From: Varroa destructor
Lineage: Eukaryota; Arthropoda; Arachnida; Mesostigmata; Varroidae
Direction of reading: 5' to 3'
NCBI RefSeq assembly: GCF_002443255.2
Contig: NW_019211454.1
Span: forward strand, 60,474,894-60,538,893
DNA length: 64,000 nt
Below the pieces are notes generated by a model that was not told the origin of the DNA, did no database searches, and saw only the letters and a program-made list of their open reading frames with translations. Every line of letters begins with the position of its first letter. The first letter of the stretch is position 1. Positions 34,151-47,839 of this stretch are shown here, piece by piece. Made by a program: the position numbers and the translations under genes.

Positions 34151-37100
34151 AATGGGCACCATAAACATAGGTGTACGTAGGACTTAACGGTAGGTTTAAG
34201 CGCCTTAAGCAGCTAGAATGTGCCACAGTTGCATTGCTACAAAGGTTATTATATTACTATGATAATGGTGCCTTCAGGATCTAATGCATAATAAATAATG
34301 ACCCTAATGATGTCGAAGGCCGGTAACGGTTCGTTGTGTACAATTAAAACGAGAGTATTTGGTTACATCGAGACGTCCTAACTTCATGGGAGCAGACCAT
34401 CTTTTTAAGCATTCGAGACAGATTCGAATAATGTTCAACGGATTTTGCAGAAAATTTTACAAAGTGTTTTCTAAATCTTTTACGCATTGAAGATAGCATT
34501 TATCGAATTACATGCTAGAAACCGTAGTGGACTATATTTAGGCCTTTAGGGACTTCGAATAAGAACTAGAAAAGTCATGTCTGTAGAGAAGAATTCCTAC
34601 TAATGAAACAGAGATTTCTTCGCATTTAACTATGAAGCTACTTTACCTTCTTAGTATTTTCCGATCCTCTCAAACCTAGCTGTCTTTTATAACAAAATTA
34701 TTATAGATGTTTACCATCTGCGTGAAAGCAGTGCAACAGAAATTCAAGGCTATAGAGGAGAGATCAGGATCAGCTACGTATTGGAGATAGGATGGACAGC
34801 GCACGCTAAAAATACCCTATCCTATGAGCACTTATTTCTACTAAATGTCTTCATGATTTTCAATTAACTCTCACCTTTGGCCCCCAGTTACTACGCAGGC
34901 ACGATACCATGAATTTATATTAAGAGAGTAGATGTGCCCTTGTACCAACTTACACGGCACGCCTTTTGGTGATCTGATGTAATACAAACAAAATTACTTG
35001 TTTTAGGCTTTTTTAGTTCATAAAATATCGACGTGGCCTGTACACTCTTCGTTCTGGTTTTTCTCTGTTTGCCCTCTTGTCTGTTTACAAAAGTGAGGGA
35101 CATCGGCTCGATTTCTTTAACTAAAGCAGTTATTTAGTGAAAATTAAGTAAGGGTTTAAATTCATTCGGCTAGCTGAGCAAGCGTACCACGTTGACTGTA
35201 TCACAATTTGCGCGCTAAATTGTCGGGTCCGTCACAATCAGGACTCGATCAAAGGTTTTTTCATTGTGGTCTAGCTCAGCAGTTCGACATTAACCCAACG
35301 ATTACATAAGTTCGTTTACAGAGATGGCTCAAAGTGTTACTTTGCGCAATATCGCCTAAGTCTTTGGTCACATTAAATAATTTCCACTCGATCTTCGAAG
35401 CCTTTTCTTGCGAGAATACGGCACATGCATTACGTAATAGGTTTTGTTACATTAACATTTCGTGACACGGGGCGAGTGTACCTACACCATTATTATCGTA
35501 AGCCCACTTTTTTCGAGACACTTACTGCCAATAGACTGGGCAATATACGCTTTGCGTACGGTTCTGTACGACCCTCCAGCAGCAAGATGTCCGCTCTGAT
35601 TACAGAGTATCGCAGTACTCTAAACATATAGACGGTGAAGAAAAACTTTTTTATCGACAAGCTCCTTATGCTTCTTGCGTCTAAGTGGTGTACTGTTTGT
35701 CCAAAAGGATACCAGCCGGTCCGTTAGTACTAGTTACACTGGCAAATTTTTCTGCCTAAACAAAAGGATTTGGAAATGAGTCGATTGGCTTCTTTCTTTA
35801 TTGTATCTGAGTCTATCTTTGCACAAAATCGTCTTTGCTTACAGAGCGGCTTGATGGTACTGATTTGCATTATGTTATCATTTTACTAACTTTCCCATGC
35901 AGGATTTCAGGATCTAACTATGCTAATGATAGAGCAACTCAAAACTATCCCATATCTGCGATATGACGGATCAAGTTCCTGAACCAGCAGATAAAGTTAT
36001 AGGAAACGAATGACTGCTATGCTATACACACGTTTAAGATCGAATGCACCAGCAAATCACCAGAAAGTACAATTTTACATAATTATATATTTGCAAGTTT
36101 TTTGTGACCGTATAATCTTGTCTACATTACGCTGAAGGTAAGTGCTACATTGTTGGTAATTGTAACAGACTTGCTCGTTTTCACGGAAACATTTGAAGTA
36201 GCCATAACGAAACCGTTCGTTTTTCGTAATTCCCGAAAATAACCGGGCGAAAGGGAGTTCCATCTGTCGCGACGGTGGCATTGATAAATGTGAACTTTGG
36301 GATTCGGATTTATATTTGTATACCCGACAGTTAGCGCACTTCGAAAATACTTTTCGAAGAACCTCACGGTGTGGCAATGCCTCCCTTTCTCCGGAAGAAG
36401 GGTCGAACAATTGAGTTTCCGTAACAGATTTCTTGTCTACTAACGAAATCGAAAAGAGATTACACGAGACGTACACGGATACTGGGCTTTACAAGATTCT
36501 CCATTTGATATACACATGTTTCTAACCATTAGTCCAGCATCGTCTGCGCTGCGCAGTCTACCTCGTCAAATGTATATCTGTGAGTTCACAACCGACCTTT
36601 TTGTAAATATCACCATTATGCGTGATGCTATCACTCAATAAGTAATGTGATGCTAGGGCTATACTAGCGGTATTCGAACATGTCTCCCCTTACGATAAAT
36701 TTATATCCGTTCTGCAAAAATAGTTAACGGTTAAATTAAAGATTCGTGTCTGAGTGAACTGGTCTGTTCTATCTAGGGACTAGATAGAGGTTGATAATAG
36801 ATTATGGAAAAATCCTTAACAAGGCCGGCTTTTTTTGTCATGCTCAAGAGAGATTGATGTGAAGAAATGGCATCGCTCGTAAGTGGGGATACTGAATAGA
36901 TGATAATCCAGGTCTAGGCTATTGCTCACATGACGTAGTTCAAATAAACCTAGTCGTTCAGCATTTCTTTTCACGGAGCTCAAGATCCATAATCTATGTA
37001 ATGTAGTGAAATGGTTAACTCAGGCGTTTCGATTATGCTGAACTGTCGAATACGGAATTACGTAACGTGAAATACGTGTTTACGCTATATCGTAAACTGC

Positions 37101-37180
37101 ACGATATCCCGATGTCGTTCTACTGGGATCCGCCTATATTTCACGCTATGTAAATTCATCCTTGTGCCGCAGTTTTTTTT

Positions 37181-37201
37181 GGCGAGGAGGGGGGCAGGGG
37201 G
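37181..37201 (+). repeat. G-rich tract, possible quadruplex
   Basis: After a T8 run the + strand carries guanine runs of 2, 2, 6 and 5 within 21 bases (GGCGAGGAGGGGGG, then CAGGGGG). A two-tetrad quadruplex is conceivable. No gene is adjacent. Confidence 0.4.
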
Positions 37202-40200
37202 CTTATTAAGAGCATCTGTTTAACTAAACGATTTTATCGTAGAGTAATCTCTGCGCATCATAATAATTTACATTTCACAGTGGTACGTTTTCCACTGGCG
37301 AAGGATAATAGATTTTAAATTTCACATTTGAGTTCGACTTTAAGGGCTAGCTTCACAATTTAGCTAGACTAGAGGCACTAAAATTGTATGAGGCATATTT
37401 GACCTAATCCGTTGAACTATCCTGCACAAAATTCTCTTACTAGATCATTTTATCTTTTAGTTTCTCTCACAACTACCAGAACAGGGTTCGAAAAAAATAT
37501 ATCGGTTACGTTCATCTGAACTATATACTGTACTCATACGATGGGACCTTCTAACCACAACAGCGAATAGAATGAAAACCGAAGCTGACGATTTCCTATT
37601 AAATTCCGAATCAAAAACGAGCTAATAAAACCTCGCTCTAAATCTCTCTTTCCGAAGTGCGGCATACATTTATTTAGCGTTGTTTCCGACCAGTAGATAT
37701 AATGAAGACAATATATTAAAGAATTGCGATTATTTTCCTTCATTAAAACGACGTATCAGTTTATTCGAAGGTATCTAAAGGGTTGAAGAGCTTGAATAAT
37801 TTTTTAAACTATAGAACGCGATCGGACTGCATGTAAATTTATCTTTAGCGTCCGTTTCGTCCTGTTTGCAGCGCAAAGCCCACGCTCTACAAAACTTCTC
37901 AACGACGGTGCATATATGATTTGTATCCTAGCGCACCTGATTTCGTTATCTGAATGCTCTGTAAGGTACGAAATCCACTCCGATGATATGAATTTCAATA
38001 TAAAGAATATGGGCTTGATTGAATCTATTATTCGGTTCTGTCTCCCCCAATTTAGCCCGTGATAATTTTATAACTCTACAGTATGATGTCGATTGCCGCG
38101 ACACACAACCGGAATGAGGCTGTTCATGAATTTGAAATATCTGGCAGTATGACTCGTTTCCTGGTAAAACAAAACAATCATATTAACTGTAGTCCCTGAT
38201 ATGTATGATTAGCAGCTTAAGCTCGAATTCATTTGGTGCTGTCACCTCGCTTGATACGTCTCTGCTAGGCGGCGCCCGACCCATGGCGCTGTTCTCGATC
38301 TTCCTCAAATGGGTTCTTTGCTGTTAGAAGCTGTCTGTTTTCACCTATCCTGGGCCCAACTCTACAGTGTTTTCCTTTCAGCTTCATAAGACGTTTTTCC
38401 CAAATGATTCAGTGGTCATAGCGACGTGTTTGAGATCCTGAGGAGCAGTGACCTCCTGAATGCTCCTTGATCTTCTAATTTCCGGTTTTGAAATAAGTGT
38501 AGGACGACGTAATTGTTATCTGGCCGGAAGCTTCTTGCCCGATCTTGGAACCAATTTGAGAAATATATTCAAACTGATCGATCTGCTGAATCGCTTTGGA
38601 CGGAATGGTGCATCTCTATTATAGCCCCTTGTTGGATGTCACACGCGTAATCGTTAATGTTTAAAGAAATGACGATTACCGAAAGTATCATAAATCGATA
38701 GCTTCGAAGCCACCGTATACACAATACAATATAAAATCTCAATATGCACTGCAGCCGAATGGGGACCTTTGATACGCCCCAAAGGAACCATTTTTTATTT
38801 AGAGTATAGCACCCTAAATTGTTAATTTTCCGTTTTCAGCGAACGTTCCACGAACGCTTGGGGCAGGTAGTTTCGCATGAATGTATGTGAAATGCCTGCC
38901 ACTGTGGTAAAATATAAGCGTATCTTCGAAGCCTGTTTTGTATGACTAGCCGGTGGCTCGAATGCCAATTCACACAATGGACATATTTCAGTTTTTTGTA
39001 ATGAATCTACGTTTAAGGCTAGATCAATACATTGTTCCATAGAAGAAAGCACAGTAAATACTTGCTTCTAGAAAGCCAGGAACGGTTATCCCTCTATATG
39101 CTCTAGCTTCCCGTATGTGAGACAAAAAAAAAGTTTAAAGTTGATGCATCAACACTTAATAGTATGGCATTATATAGCATAATATATTTCTCTCTGAATT
39201 AGGATTTACTTAATAACGAACGATTTTATTCAAAACATAATAGGTTGTATGGCCACAGGAGCGGCGATGCTTAGCAAATATTGCTTTTCCCCGGTCCATT
39301 ATTTGTAGTGCGTTATTACCTGTTTTTGCTCGAAGATCTTGTGTTTGCATTAGACCTCGTGTCCAATGAATAAACAAAAGGAAACATGGAATCAGGAGTG
39401 AATACTATTTACATAACAGAGCATAGACTGGGCCTGATCTACGTTGCAGCCACTAAGGTAACGTCCATTGCTTGTGTGTACTGTCAATGAAAAGGACGGC
39501 TTGTTTTCTCAATGGAATCTGCATATTGCGCTTTTTATTGTACGCAGAACGTCGCCTTTTGCGTGCTATTGTCTCTTGTTATGCTGTTCATCTGTAACTC
39601 TTGCTGAAGCTCGCACAATACCACACAGCTAGGTAGGCAAGTTTTCGGCAATATCGGTTAATGATTCCCACAAAATAAAGGGTCCTATTTTTTAGGTAGG
39701 GTTCCGCAAAGTTCTATAAATGTATTGTCTAGCCAAACTTTTCTACATTTCCCGTAAAATACGTTTGTCTACGATTGTTAAGAGCAAATATGCCGTCGCA
39801 AATCGTTGAGGAGCTTCACTTTAGACATTCAGTATTACACACTGTAAACTGCAATGACGTTACCGTAGTTACTAGATGTTGCTATATCAGCAATAGCGCA
39901 AATAGTACGATGAGCCCGTAAATTTTTATTGTACATAGTCAATATTCTGTGTCCAATACGTACGGAGCACGGGATATTTGCAAAATTAAAAATTGTTTCC
40001 CGTCGAGGATCTCGAATACGTGTCGAATGTATGTGTCGAACGTACGTCCGAATGAAAAAAAAAATGCATGGAAACGTCTAAGCCTCGGACTTCTAGAAAA
40101 TTACGAGAAAATAGTGGCAGCAAATTATAACTAATATCGATATGCTACACACCTTGTTCATACAATTACATCAATAGGTTGGTGAAGACGCTATCACCTT

Positions 40201-40563
40201 CATGTTTAACTTAGGTTTTAACGCCGATAGCTATATGTAGTTCTTAATCTAATCAAACACAGCTCAAAATTACATGGCCTATCACTTATCTGTCGCAAAA
40301 CGTCTGAACCTCACGGTACTGACCAGTCTACTGGGATTACGGCCCTTCTACTGGGCGTAGTCAAGTAAAATTTTTCCAACATGCCGTTGTAGTTACTCCT
40401 GCCAATTGGCTAAGGACGATATTTATGCCATTCGGCCTTGCATGGTCTTTTTATGGATGTACTTGTTCTATATTGTTCTGTCCAAAGCAAAATCGCGCAC
40501 CTTCGTACTTCAAATTAATTACAAGAGGGGAATTTTTCAACTACCATAACGTGCGCTATTTTT

Positions 40564-40612
40564 GCATATCTCGTACGATATGCATACGAGATTGCAGCAT
40601 ATCTGCTGCAAT
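40564..40612. repeat. Two consecutive hairpins with alternative pairing
   Basis: ATCTCGTA/TACGAGAT (40,568-40,592) and ATTGCAGCA/TGCTGCAAT (40,591-40,612, loop TATC) lie back to back. An alternative pairing, GCATATC with GATATGC (40,564-40,583), overlaps the first, so the segment can fold in two mutually exclusive ways. No gene function is attached to it. Confidence 0.7.
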
Positions 40613-41394
40613 TCCGTGTCATCGAGGTTGTTATTGCTCAGCACGTGGAATTTTGTCTTTGAGCTCAACATGTTGATTAATTATGGAAAGATAACTTTTC
40701 GAAGCATGCGCCCAACGAGTCACACGGTGCTTTGTACTGAGTACCCTTCTACTGCTCGTTCTACGACGTCCTGTATAATACGCTTTGACTGTGAGCACTT
40801 AGAAAATATTTTCTTGATTGTACCTACCCTTACCTGTCACCTACATCAACTTGCCAGGGCTTCTCGCTTTCTACTGCCCATATGTATCTACTGGTGCTTT
40901 GTAAAGGAAAAATAACCTTCCTTTTATTGTCAATAATTTATGAGAGATTACACAATGAAAGCAAGCTAGAAGAGCAGCACAAGCGTACTACGGTCCTTCC
41001 CAAGAGCTTCTCCTATTTTAGCTATTGCAAAATAATACTCGCTATAATACTGTCTGATAATCACTTAGTTAATGCGTCGACGCTCAATGGTAAAAGAAAA
41101 GATATCCTATTGGCAACCATGTTGCAACGTTCAGGCTCGCTAGTCCTAAACTAGACATGCCGGAGGCATTACCGGGCTGTTATTGACTGTTACATCCAAA
41201 AAATACACGTCAAACTGTCACACGTAAAAGGATGCAAACAGCATATTCCGACTATCGCATGGTAATTGTGCTAATAACAGGTGCAAAAATCTCTCGAATT
41301 GGGGAAAAGCTATGGGACAATCAAGCCAACTGGGCTTGCTATTATGAACGAAGGAACCGTTACATGTATCGAAAGTGTCGCCTTTTTTTTGCTA

Positions 41395-41424
41395 ATACAT
41401 GCATTTCCTTCTTAATGCATGTAT
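41395..41424. repeat. 11-bp perfect inverted repeat, 8-base loop
   Basis: ATACATGCATT (41,395-41,405) and its exact reverse complement (41,414-41,424) flank an 8-base pyrimidine-rich loop. Confidence 0.85.
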
Positions 41425-41551
41425 CACCCATTTTCTACGAGCAAGCTTTGATTAGCAAGCACGGTCTGTAAGGAGCTAAGTTTTTGCTAAAGATCTCCAA
41501 GTTTTTTCAATATCATAACTTTTATTTGTCTCACGTGGAAATAAACTATTA

Positions 41552-41567
41552 CCCCCCCCCCCCCCCC
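41552..41567 (+). repeat. C16 run
   Basis: Sixteen uninterrupted cytosines followed by ACTCCTCCCCGCTCC, a strongly pyrimidine-biased block. Long poly-C is rare in an AT-rich genome. The minus strand is G-rich and could form a quadruplex. Confidence 0.9.
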
Positions 41568-42055
41568 ACTCCTCCCCGCTCCGCCATCCCTTTGAAAACA
41601 ACATCTCATTCAGAAATTTTTTAGCATTCAACTGGGAATATGGGTTTCTTGGATGCAAAAGTATGACAACTAACTTTTGTTTTACCCCTATTCTGTTCAA
41701 TATGCTTAAGCTCGTTTTATTCAATAACCATTTTTATTATCATCGCAGTATTTTATATCTAAATAATGTGCTGTTTAATGTATTAGAGGACAGTGTTACG
41801 AAATTGCTAGCTTCTGCAGCGGCAGCAGTAGCAGCGCACAGATGAAGACTGGTAGAGGCTAAATTACAACAAGCCCTCATAGCAAGGAGCAGTTCGTATC
41901 TGAAGCTAGACCATATACAGTTAAAGCAACAAGGCTTATTCTAGACGACCTTGCCCCAGGTGGGAATATTTACATTTAATTATACCTTCTACCTTATAGA
42001 GCAGTATAGACGTAGCTCCCCTATCCTCTAACTTTTACGAAGCTTCTATTCGATT

Positions 42056-42090
42056 CAGTATGTAGATTTGAAACAGTACGTAGATTGAAT
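42056..42090 (+). repeat. About 17-bp tandem duplication
   Basis: CAGTATGTAGATTTGAAA (42,056-42,073) is followed directly by CAGTACGTAGATTGAAT (42,074-42,090). The junction sequence GATTTGAAACAGTACGTA (42,065-42,082) recurs exactly at 58,781-58,798. Confidence 0.8.
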
Positions 42091-45000
42091 AACGTAGTTT
42101 GGAAAAAAAAGTTACGTTAGAGTACTTTGCAATTTTTCGATGAAGAAATAATGGAATTTCGCGTAAGATTTTAGCCATCGTTGTAGTATCAAGCTCGCTT
42201 GATTTTTTCATTTTTGTGTCAACCCTGACAAAATAACTTGACAGATAGAGTACGCGGGTAGTCATCATACAGAAGGGTTCTTAGTACTTCGTATAAGTTT
42301 GACTAGCCTAAAGCCAGCGCAAGATAAATCACAAAATCCTCTTTTATTCGTTGTAAACATCGGCCGAACTCGACCACTTCGACACTCAGTAGGCGGCGAA
42401 TAAGGCGTGACTTTATCGGGCCTTCCCTATTGACTTTAGTCAATCTACTTGGGCTTGTAAGTCCGTGCTTATGAGCCTAAGGTTGAAGTGAGATAAAACC
42501 ATGGCTACTTCCGCCGACACGTCCTACCATTACGGATGAGGACACTGCACAACGCTTCTAACTCCCGCAAGCCGACGCACTAAGATAGGGGCTTAAAGGA
42601 TAATACATATATATTACTCCTCTTTAGGAATCAGCATTTCACGATATCTTTTAAACGGTGTGAATTAACTAAGCATATATCTTTAGAGGCTGGATTCCCT
42701 AGAGAGAACTACCAAGGACAAAGGTCCATAACTCGACTTTCAGTTCGAAGTGTACGAACATTTTACAAAGTAATGCTTTACATCTTTAGAAACTCATACG
42801 GAGAACTCTGTTTGAGCTCTTTATCACTTTAGTTATACGTACACGTGATTCGTGTTCAGTGCTGAACTGTTCATCTTAATGAAGATGAAGGATAATAAAG
42901 GGTAGTTGGTGGGGCATCTGCGCAACTTAGTAATAAAGATTTGGTACAGAAAAAAATATAGAGACTCATCTAGACACGACACTTTGAATTTGTTTATAGT
43001 TGTATGTACAATTGTATTCGTTGGCACATAAGCGAGACAATCATCACGAACCTGCAAGAATTTCTGGCTCCAACGTCATCTTTCGCATGCTATATCAATA
43101 CAAAACAATATAATGAAATATAAGCGTGTTTCGATATAGCAGCGAATTGCCAAATGAATCGACGTAAAAATCACATTGTACTGCACGCATTTATTAAAAA
43201 AGAGCAAAAGTCAACGCATTAACATTACTGTAAAATTACTTTCACTTCCTTTACTAAGCAACTTCATCGAATTCGCAGTGCCGACCTAAAACAAACCGCA
43301 ATTTGAGGCTTTTTTTTTTTCATTTTAATCATATCTGGGTTCATGTCATTCCATTGCGTCAACCAATACAAGAAGCCCTGAGGTATGGAGCTAATGGAAA
43401 CGTCACGAGATGCAGGACCTAGTCTATAAATATAGACGACTTTTCTGGTCCATAAGTGAAGGCAGCGCTGCATGCAAGAACATCGATTTGACAACTGAGT
43501 CTACCCGTTTATTAACCTAGCTGGCTTAATGTTAGTAAACATTTCGTTTCGCGCTACCCGTTTATTGATTGACAATAATAAAATTATTAGAACAAAGATT
43601 TAGAGGTTTCACCCTTCGAGGTTTTTCCTTATTGCGTTCAGTCTGTTTTCTGGCTTTTGCCCTATCTGAACGCGAAGTAGCGGAGCCCCATCTGGAGCAT
43701 GTAGACGAAGACCCTAGTTCGGCCTTGCCACCTTTGACGTCGCAGAGAAGATCTCAAAATCTTCTTCAACAATATTCGCCTTTGTGCGTTGCCGCTGTTA
43801 CTTCCATTGATAATCTTATAGTTGTTTCTGAGTGATATTCACTGGTCTGGCGTCCATCTGCATGTCTGTTTGTCTCCGTTTTGTGCCGTCCCCCTTTTAT
43901 CCGGAGAAATATTTAAGAAGAATATGTGCATGCTGCACCAACATACTAGGCAAGGGATCGTGTTCCTGCTGACGTTTCCATACCATTAAATGGGATCTCG
44001 TTACCCACGGTGTGGTATTCGGTGCGGGTCAAAAAAGTGCCCTAACTCCTGCTGGACCGACCAGAGAGCAACAAGCTTTTAGGCCAATTCTCTTGGTCAA
44101 GACGATACGCGCAAAGTCCGGACGAAACAGCACGATCATTAACAAAGGAAACGTGTACGCGGTTTGGCCGATCTACGTCGACAGAGCGAGCTGGATAGCC
44201 GAGGCTAGCAGCAATCGTACGTACACATGGTAAATGACCTCATGCGAAGAAAATGAGCGAATCATTTTCATCGAAGGTATTATACAGCTATCCAAATGCG
44301 GTCAGATTTCTTGTCTATTAGTTCCTTTGAGCAAAAAAAAGCTTTGTTCAGAAGCAATTATCTGGTCTGTCATATCTCACCGGTGGCCCTGGCAGTGGTA
44401 GCTGTGGTTATCATTTCATCGCGGCCCCCATCTAATAGCAGCTACACAAAGCCAGTTTGTAGAGATTCGACAACCATGATACTTATCTTAACTGTAGCAT
44501 TCTCAGCTACAGAGGAGAAGTCCAGAGACAAACCATAAAACGCGTCGCAACGGTAACGGTAGTAGTAGTGTCAACCTGTACTAATAGCGTCTGCTGTGCC
44601 AACATCATTGACTATTATGCTAAAAGCCGATCAAACTTTTTTTTGTGTCTTGACAAGGAGGTATATCGTACCTAGCCAGGGTTGAATGATGTAGTGAGTC
44701 ACTGAAATGTCTAATATGATCAAGCCGTTTGATCGAACACGATACTTTTGTGATATTCATATCTGCCAAGAATATATTTCTATTCCGCCTGACTTGAGTT
44801 GGACAAATTTCAATTGAGAGGTTGCGTATCAGTAAAACTTAATTTAATAGTATTGTCCCATGCCTAACGATTGGCAGGCCATTATTCAATAAGCTGTTAA
44901 CCCTTTGCAAAGGGACCTGCGTCTCGCATTAAGCTCAACTGCCCAAATTGATTTGCGTATTCTGTGAGCATTCTCTAGCTATCTAATACAGACTCGAACA

Positions 45001-46394
45001 TTTCTCGTATACGATTAGAAAGCGCGATCTCCACAATGAAACCGAAAGTATGTTTTGGGAAGTTAATCCAACGGAATAACGTTCTAATGAAATGATGTAC
45101 ACCCAGAAGTGTTTCGCTTAGCTTGAACGCGATCCGGAACGGTGGACTCGATGGAAAACCTACTCTAATGTTAGTAGCTCGACTTCCAGGTTTGTTGTCC
45201 ACTACGTTGTCTATATCCTAATTAAGTTCGGATGCTAATGTCTTCTAGGTATATGATAACGTATATAATAAATCCAAGACCAGCATCGAAATATTTTATA
45301 CGACTCAGACTGCCTTCAAGTAAACTTCCGATTAAGCTTATTATCGCCATATAAATAAGTGATACCTCGATCATGGGATTATCCTAGAAAGAATCGTTGT
45401 TTCTATTACTTATATATTAAATATAGAAGCACATCTCTATATTATGTTAGTCACGGCTCTTGCTATAGATATATTGTCAGTTTCGCAATTAGTGTTTGTA
45501 CTGTCATTCCTTCTTATACCTCAATATCGCTTTCCGGTAACAAACTTAAACTTAGCCTTAACAAAAGGCCTTTAGCTAGCATATTGTCGGAAACAATTTC
45601 TTTGCCGTATTCCGAATCTTTGGAACCAACAAAAGCTAACGTTTCCAGATCATTGGGCCAAGACCCTGTGTCCTTAACCGTAACTGCACCGACGGCTTGT
45701 GTAGTTGAAGATAAAATACGCGCTCTTTTCTGGATGTGGATAATTTGAGGCCGACGGATATGTATGATCGCAATGGTATGAAGAGGGAAAAAAATTTAAT
45801 CTTTTTGGGTTCTATTTTTCATATTTATTCTGTTACCTGAAACGCTTATTTTACTTCAATCGAATGCCCATATAGCGTAAGTGCACGGCACCTCGGTCAT
45901 CTATTTTTGACAAGGTTTAATGGCTGTAAGGTTTTATAAGCCGTGTTTTTCGATTATACCGCGACACAGATTTCAGCCGCCCATCTTGTCTCGTGATGTC
46001 ATTTGCAGTTAAAGAAACAGGTTATAAATGAAGCGGCGATTGTTTGCCATCTTAGTGTTGAGCTGTTAGATAGTTTCAGAGTAATTTCCCTTATAAATTT
46101 ATTAGCCTGTCCGTAAACTCGGTCCCTGTACTCCGACGAACCTGCTATCCTAACACAATGTGTCGTAGGCAGTTTATGCGAAAAATACAGGTTGAATAGG
46201 GCTACATTATAAGTAGACACTGATGATACCTCGATCCAACAAGACCTAGACGCGATTGATGCGAGGAATGCTGATGGCCATCACGAAAACGGTACCAATA
46301 TAAGTGGCATTATTATTAAAATCCATAAATGCTAATAATAGATGCTCTTTAGATAACATATCGTGTCGTCTGTGTACTTACGACGATTGCATGT

Positions 46395-46570
46395 ATAGTT
46401 AGATAGAGGAAACAAGAGCTAGAATGACAGGGAGAGGAGTACGTAGAACATGACATTCGTCTGTACAACAAAAGCCATGGCGGCGGGGCAATACTGCCCT
46501 GATGTCAAGGCGTATTTGGCATTACCGAAGGTAAGCCATCCAGAATATGATATATATTCATGCATCCTTG
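46395..46570 (+). pseudogene. Possible Tc1-like transposase trace (weak)
   Basis: One + frame reads QGEEYVEHDIRLYNKSHGGG around 46,433-46,490, then GVFGITEGKPSRI. The arrangement GExY, about ten residues, KxHGGG, then G.F....G resembles the segment of Tc1-type transposases between the first and second catalytic Asp. No preceding 'SDE' motif, no following 'QQDN.P.H' block and no terminal repeats could be read. It could be a chance match. Confidence 0.28.
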
Positions 46571-46574
46571 CACC

Positions 46575-47285
46575 GAATATCAAAGCTCTAAGACAGGGAT
46601 AATTTAATTCTCCCGATTCAGACGCTTTGATCCTTTATGAAAACAGGTCTGCCATGTTTAGTAGAAGAAATGCGTAATTGGAATTCTGCATTTGTATGAA
46701 ACAGTGAGGACGTTTTAGTGAATAAGGCATGAAATTTTATTCGCAGCGATTGCTACCGTCCCAGGCATCCCTGACGTGAAACAAATTGTGTTTATGTATA
46801 CAAATATTTGTTAACATCTCGGCTTTTTTTTCTATTAATTTTAAACAAAAAAAAAAGATCCAGGAGTTCAAACAATTAGTTCATTTCAGACTAACTAAAT
46901 ATAAAAGAAAGAAGAATGAAGTTATCACTGAAAACAAATGATGTTACAGAGAAATATATTACCAATTTATTCGTCAACGACTGTGGTTTAAAGAAGCTAA
47001 GTACGATTTATGAATTTTCAATAAATACTGATTGAATTAATTTATGGGTCATTCATAAGTTGGCCATTCAACAAAATTAAGAGGAATCTTATTTTTTAAA
47101 CGGGGTTATGCCTAGAGAAGCTGATATTTATAATCATATGCTGTTAAGTCAGGCAGATCAAAGACGATGATTTGCATGCCATAGGTTTACATGAAGTTCT
47201 GCTGCGCAACGTAATGCTCTTTCTTAAATAGCCCAACTACTGATACATTAACAAGCTGCATCGGATTAGATAAGGAACAGTAACG
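46575..47285. other. Gene-free stretch
   Basis: I see no coding similarity. There is a T8 and an A10 run near 46,825-46,856, and the rest is ordinary AT-rich sequence. Confidence 0.45.
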
Positions 47286-47287
47286 AT

Positions 47288-47834
47288 GTGCGCATTGTTC
47301 TTCAAAACCAACTCGATCGGATTGAAGCCTGTGCGGCGAATATCGAAGGCATGCTGTCCTTGAGTACAGTGACCACAAACACTCCGCGATTTCCGAGTGT
47401 CCCGTGAGCGTTACATGACGATTGTCCAAGGGCAAATTCTTTCCGATCGACCGTAAACAGTGTACCGATAGACATATTAACCAAGTTGTGTGTTCAAGCC
47501 TACAAATTGGCGCAAACCATTTTCGAAAAATACGTTTTTTGCAAGAAATTTTTCGATAATAACGATAGAGTAAGGTGAAGCTGAAGGTTTCCTAGCTACG
47601 AGGCTAAGCGCACGCATCTCACGGGTTTCGTTGAATCTGATGTTTAAAAAATTCTCGAGCCGCAAATTGTGAGTTGCAGCGTTCGAAGATTCGCGTCGTA
47701 CAAAGTTCTGGGTCTGAAAACACTCCCAGACCCAATAGCTATTTACCAATTAGACCTTTTCGACCCATATGCAAGCGATTTTCAAACTAAGCAATCTACA
47801 GGTCGTGTCAAGCATGTTTTTCTGAGCTTATAAA
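47288..47834 (+). pseudogene. Unidentified stop-poor frame, possible pseudogene
   Basis: A single + frame over about 180 codons contains only four internal stops (near 47,407, 47,576, 47,582 and 47,650), where about a dozen would be expected in this composition. Readable parts include LQNQLDRIEACAANIEGM and ILTKLCVQAYKLAQTIFEKY. The latter has a helical, protein-like pattern. I do not recognise a family. Minus-strand frames of 60-90 codons overlap it, so chance openness of both strands is an alternative explanation. Confidence 0.2.
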
Positions 47835-47839
47835 TACTT

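Larger units (their letters stand above)
34155..46390. other. Long gene-free stretch with hairpins and homopolymers
   Basis: No recognisable gene on either strand. Open frames at 36,075-36,476 (minus), 40,562-40,915 (+) and 45,359-45,748 (+, 129 codons) begin at non-ATG codons or have no protein-like character. Structures worth noting are listed separately: G-rich tract 37,181-37,201, paired hairpins at 40,564-40,612, hairpin at 41,395-41,424, C16 at 41,552, tandem duplication at 42,056. A 13-bp direct repeat CTACCCGTTTATT occurs at 43,501 and 43,554. Confidence 0.45.

Noticed and set aside
36075..36476. 133-codon minus-strand frame as a gene
   Set aside because: It starts at GTG with its first ATG only about half way along. 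No family match and no flanking signals.
45359..45748. 129-codon + frame as a gene
   Set aside because: It starts at GTG and has no ATG until its last residues. No splice or promoter context was recognised.
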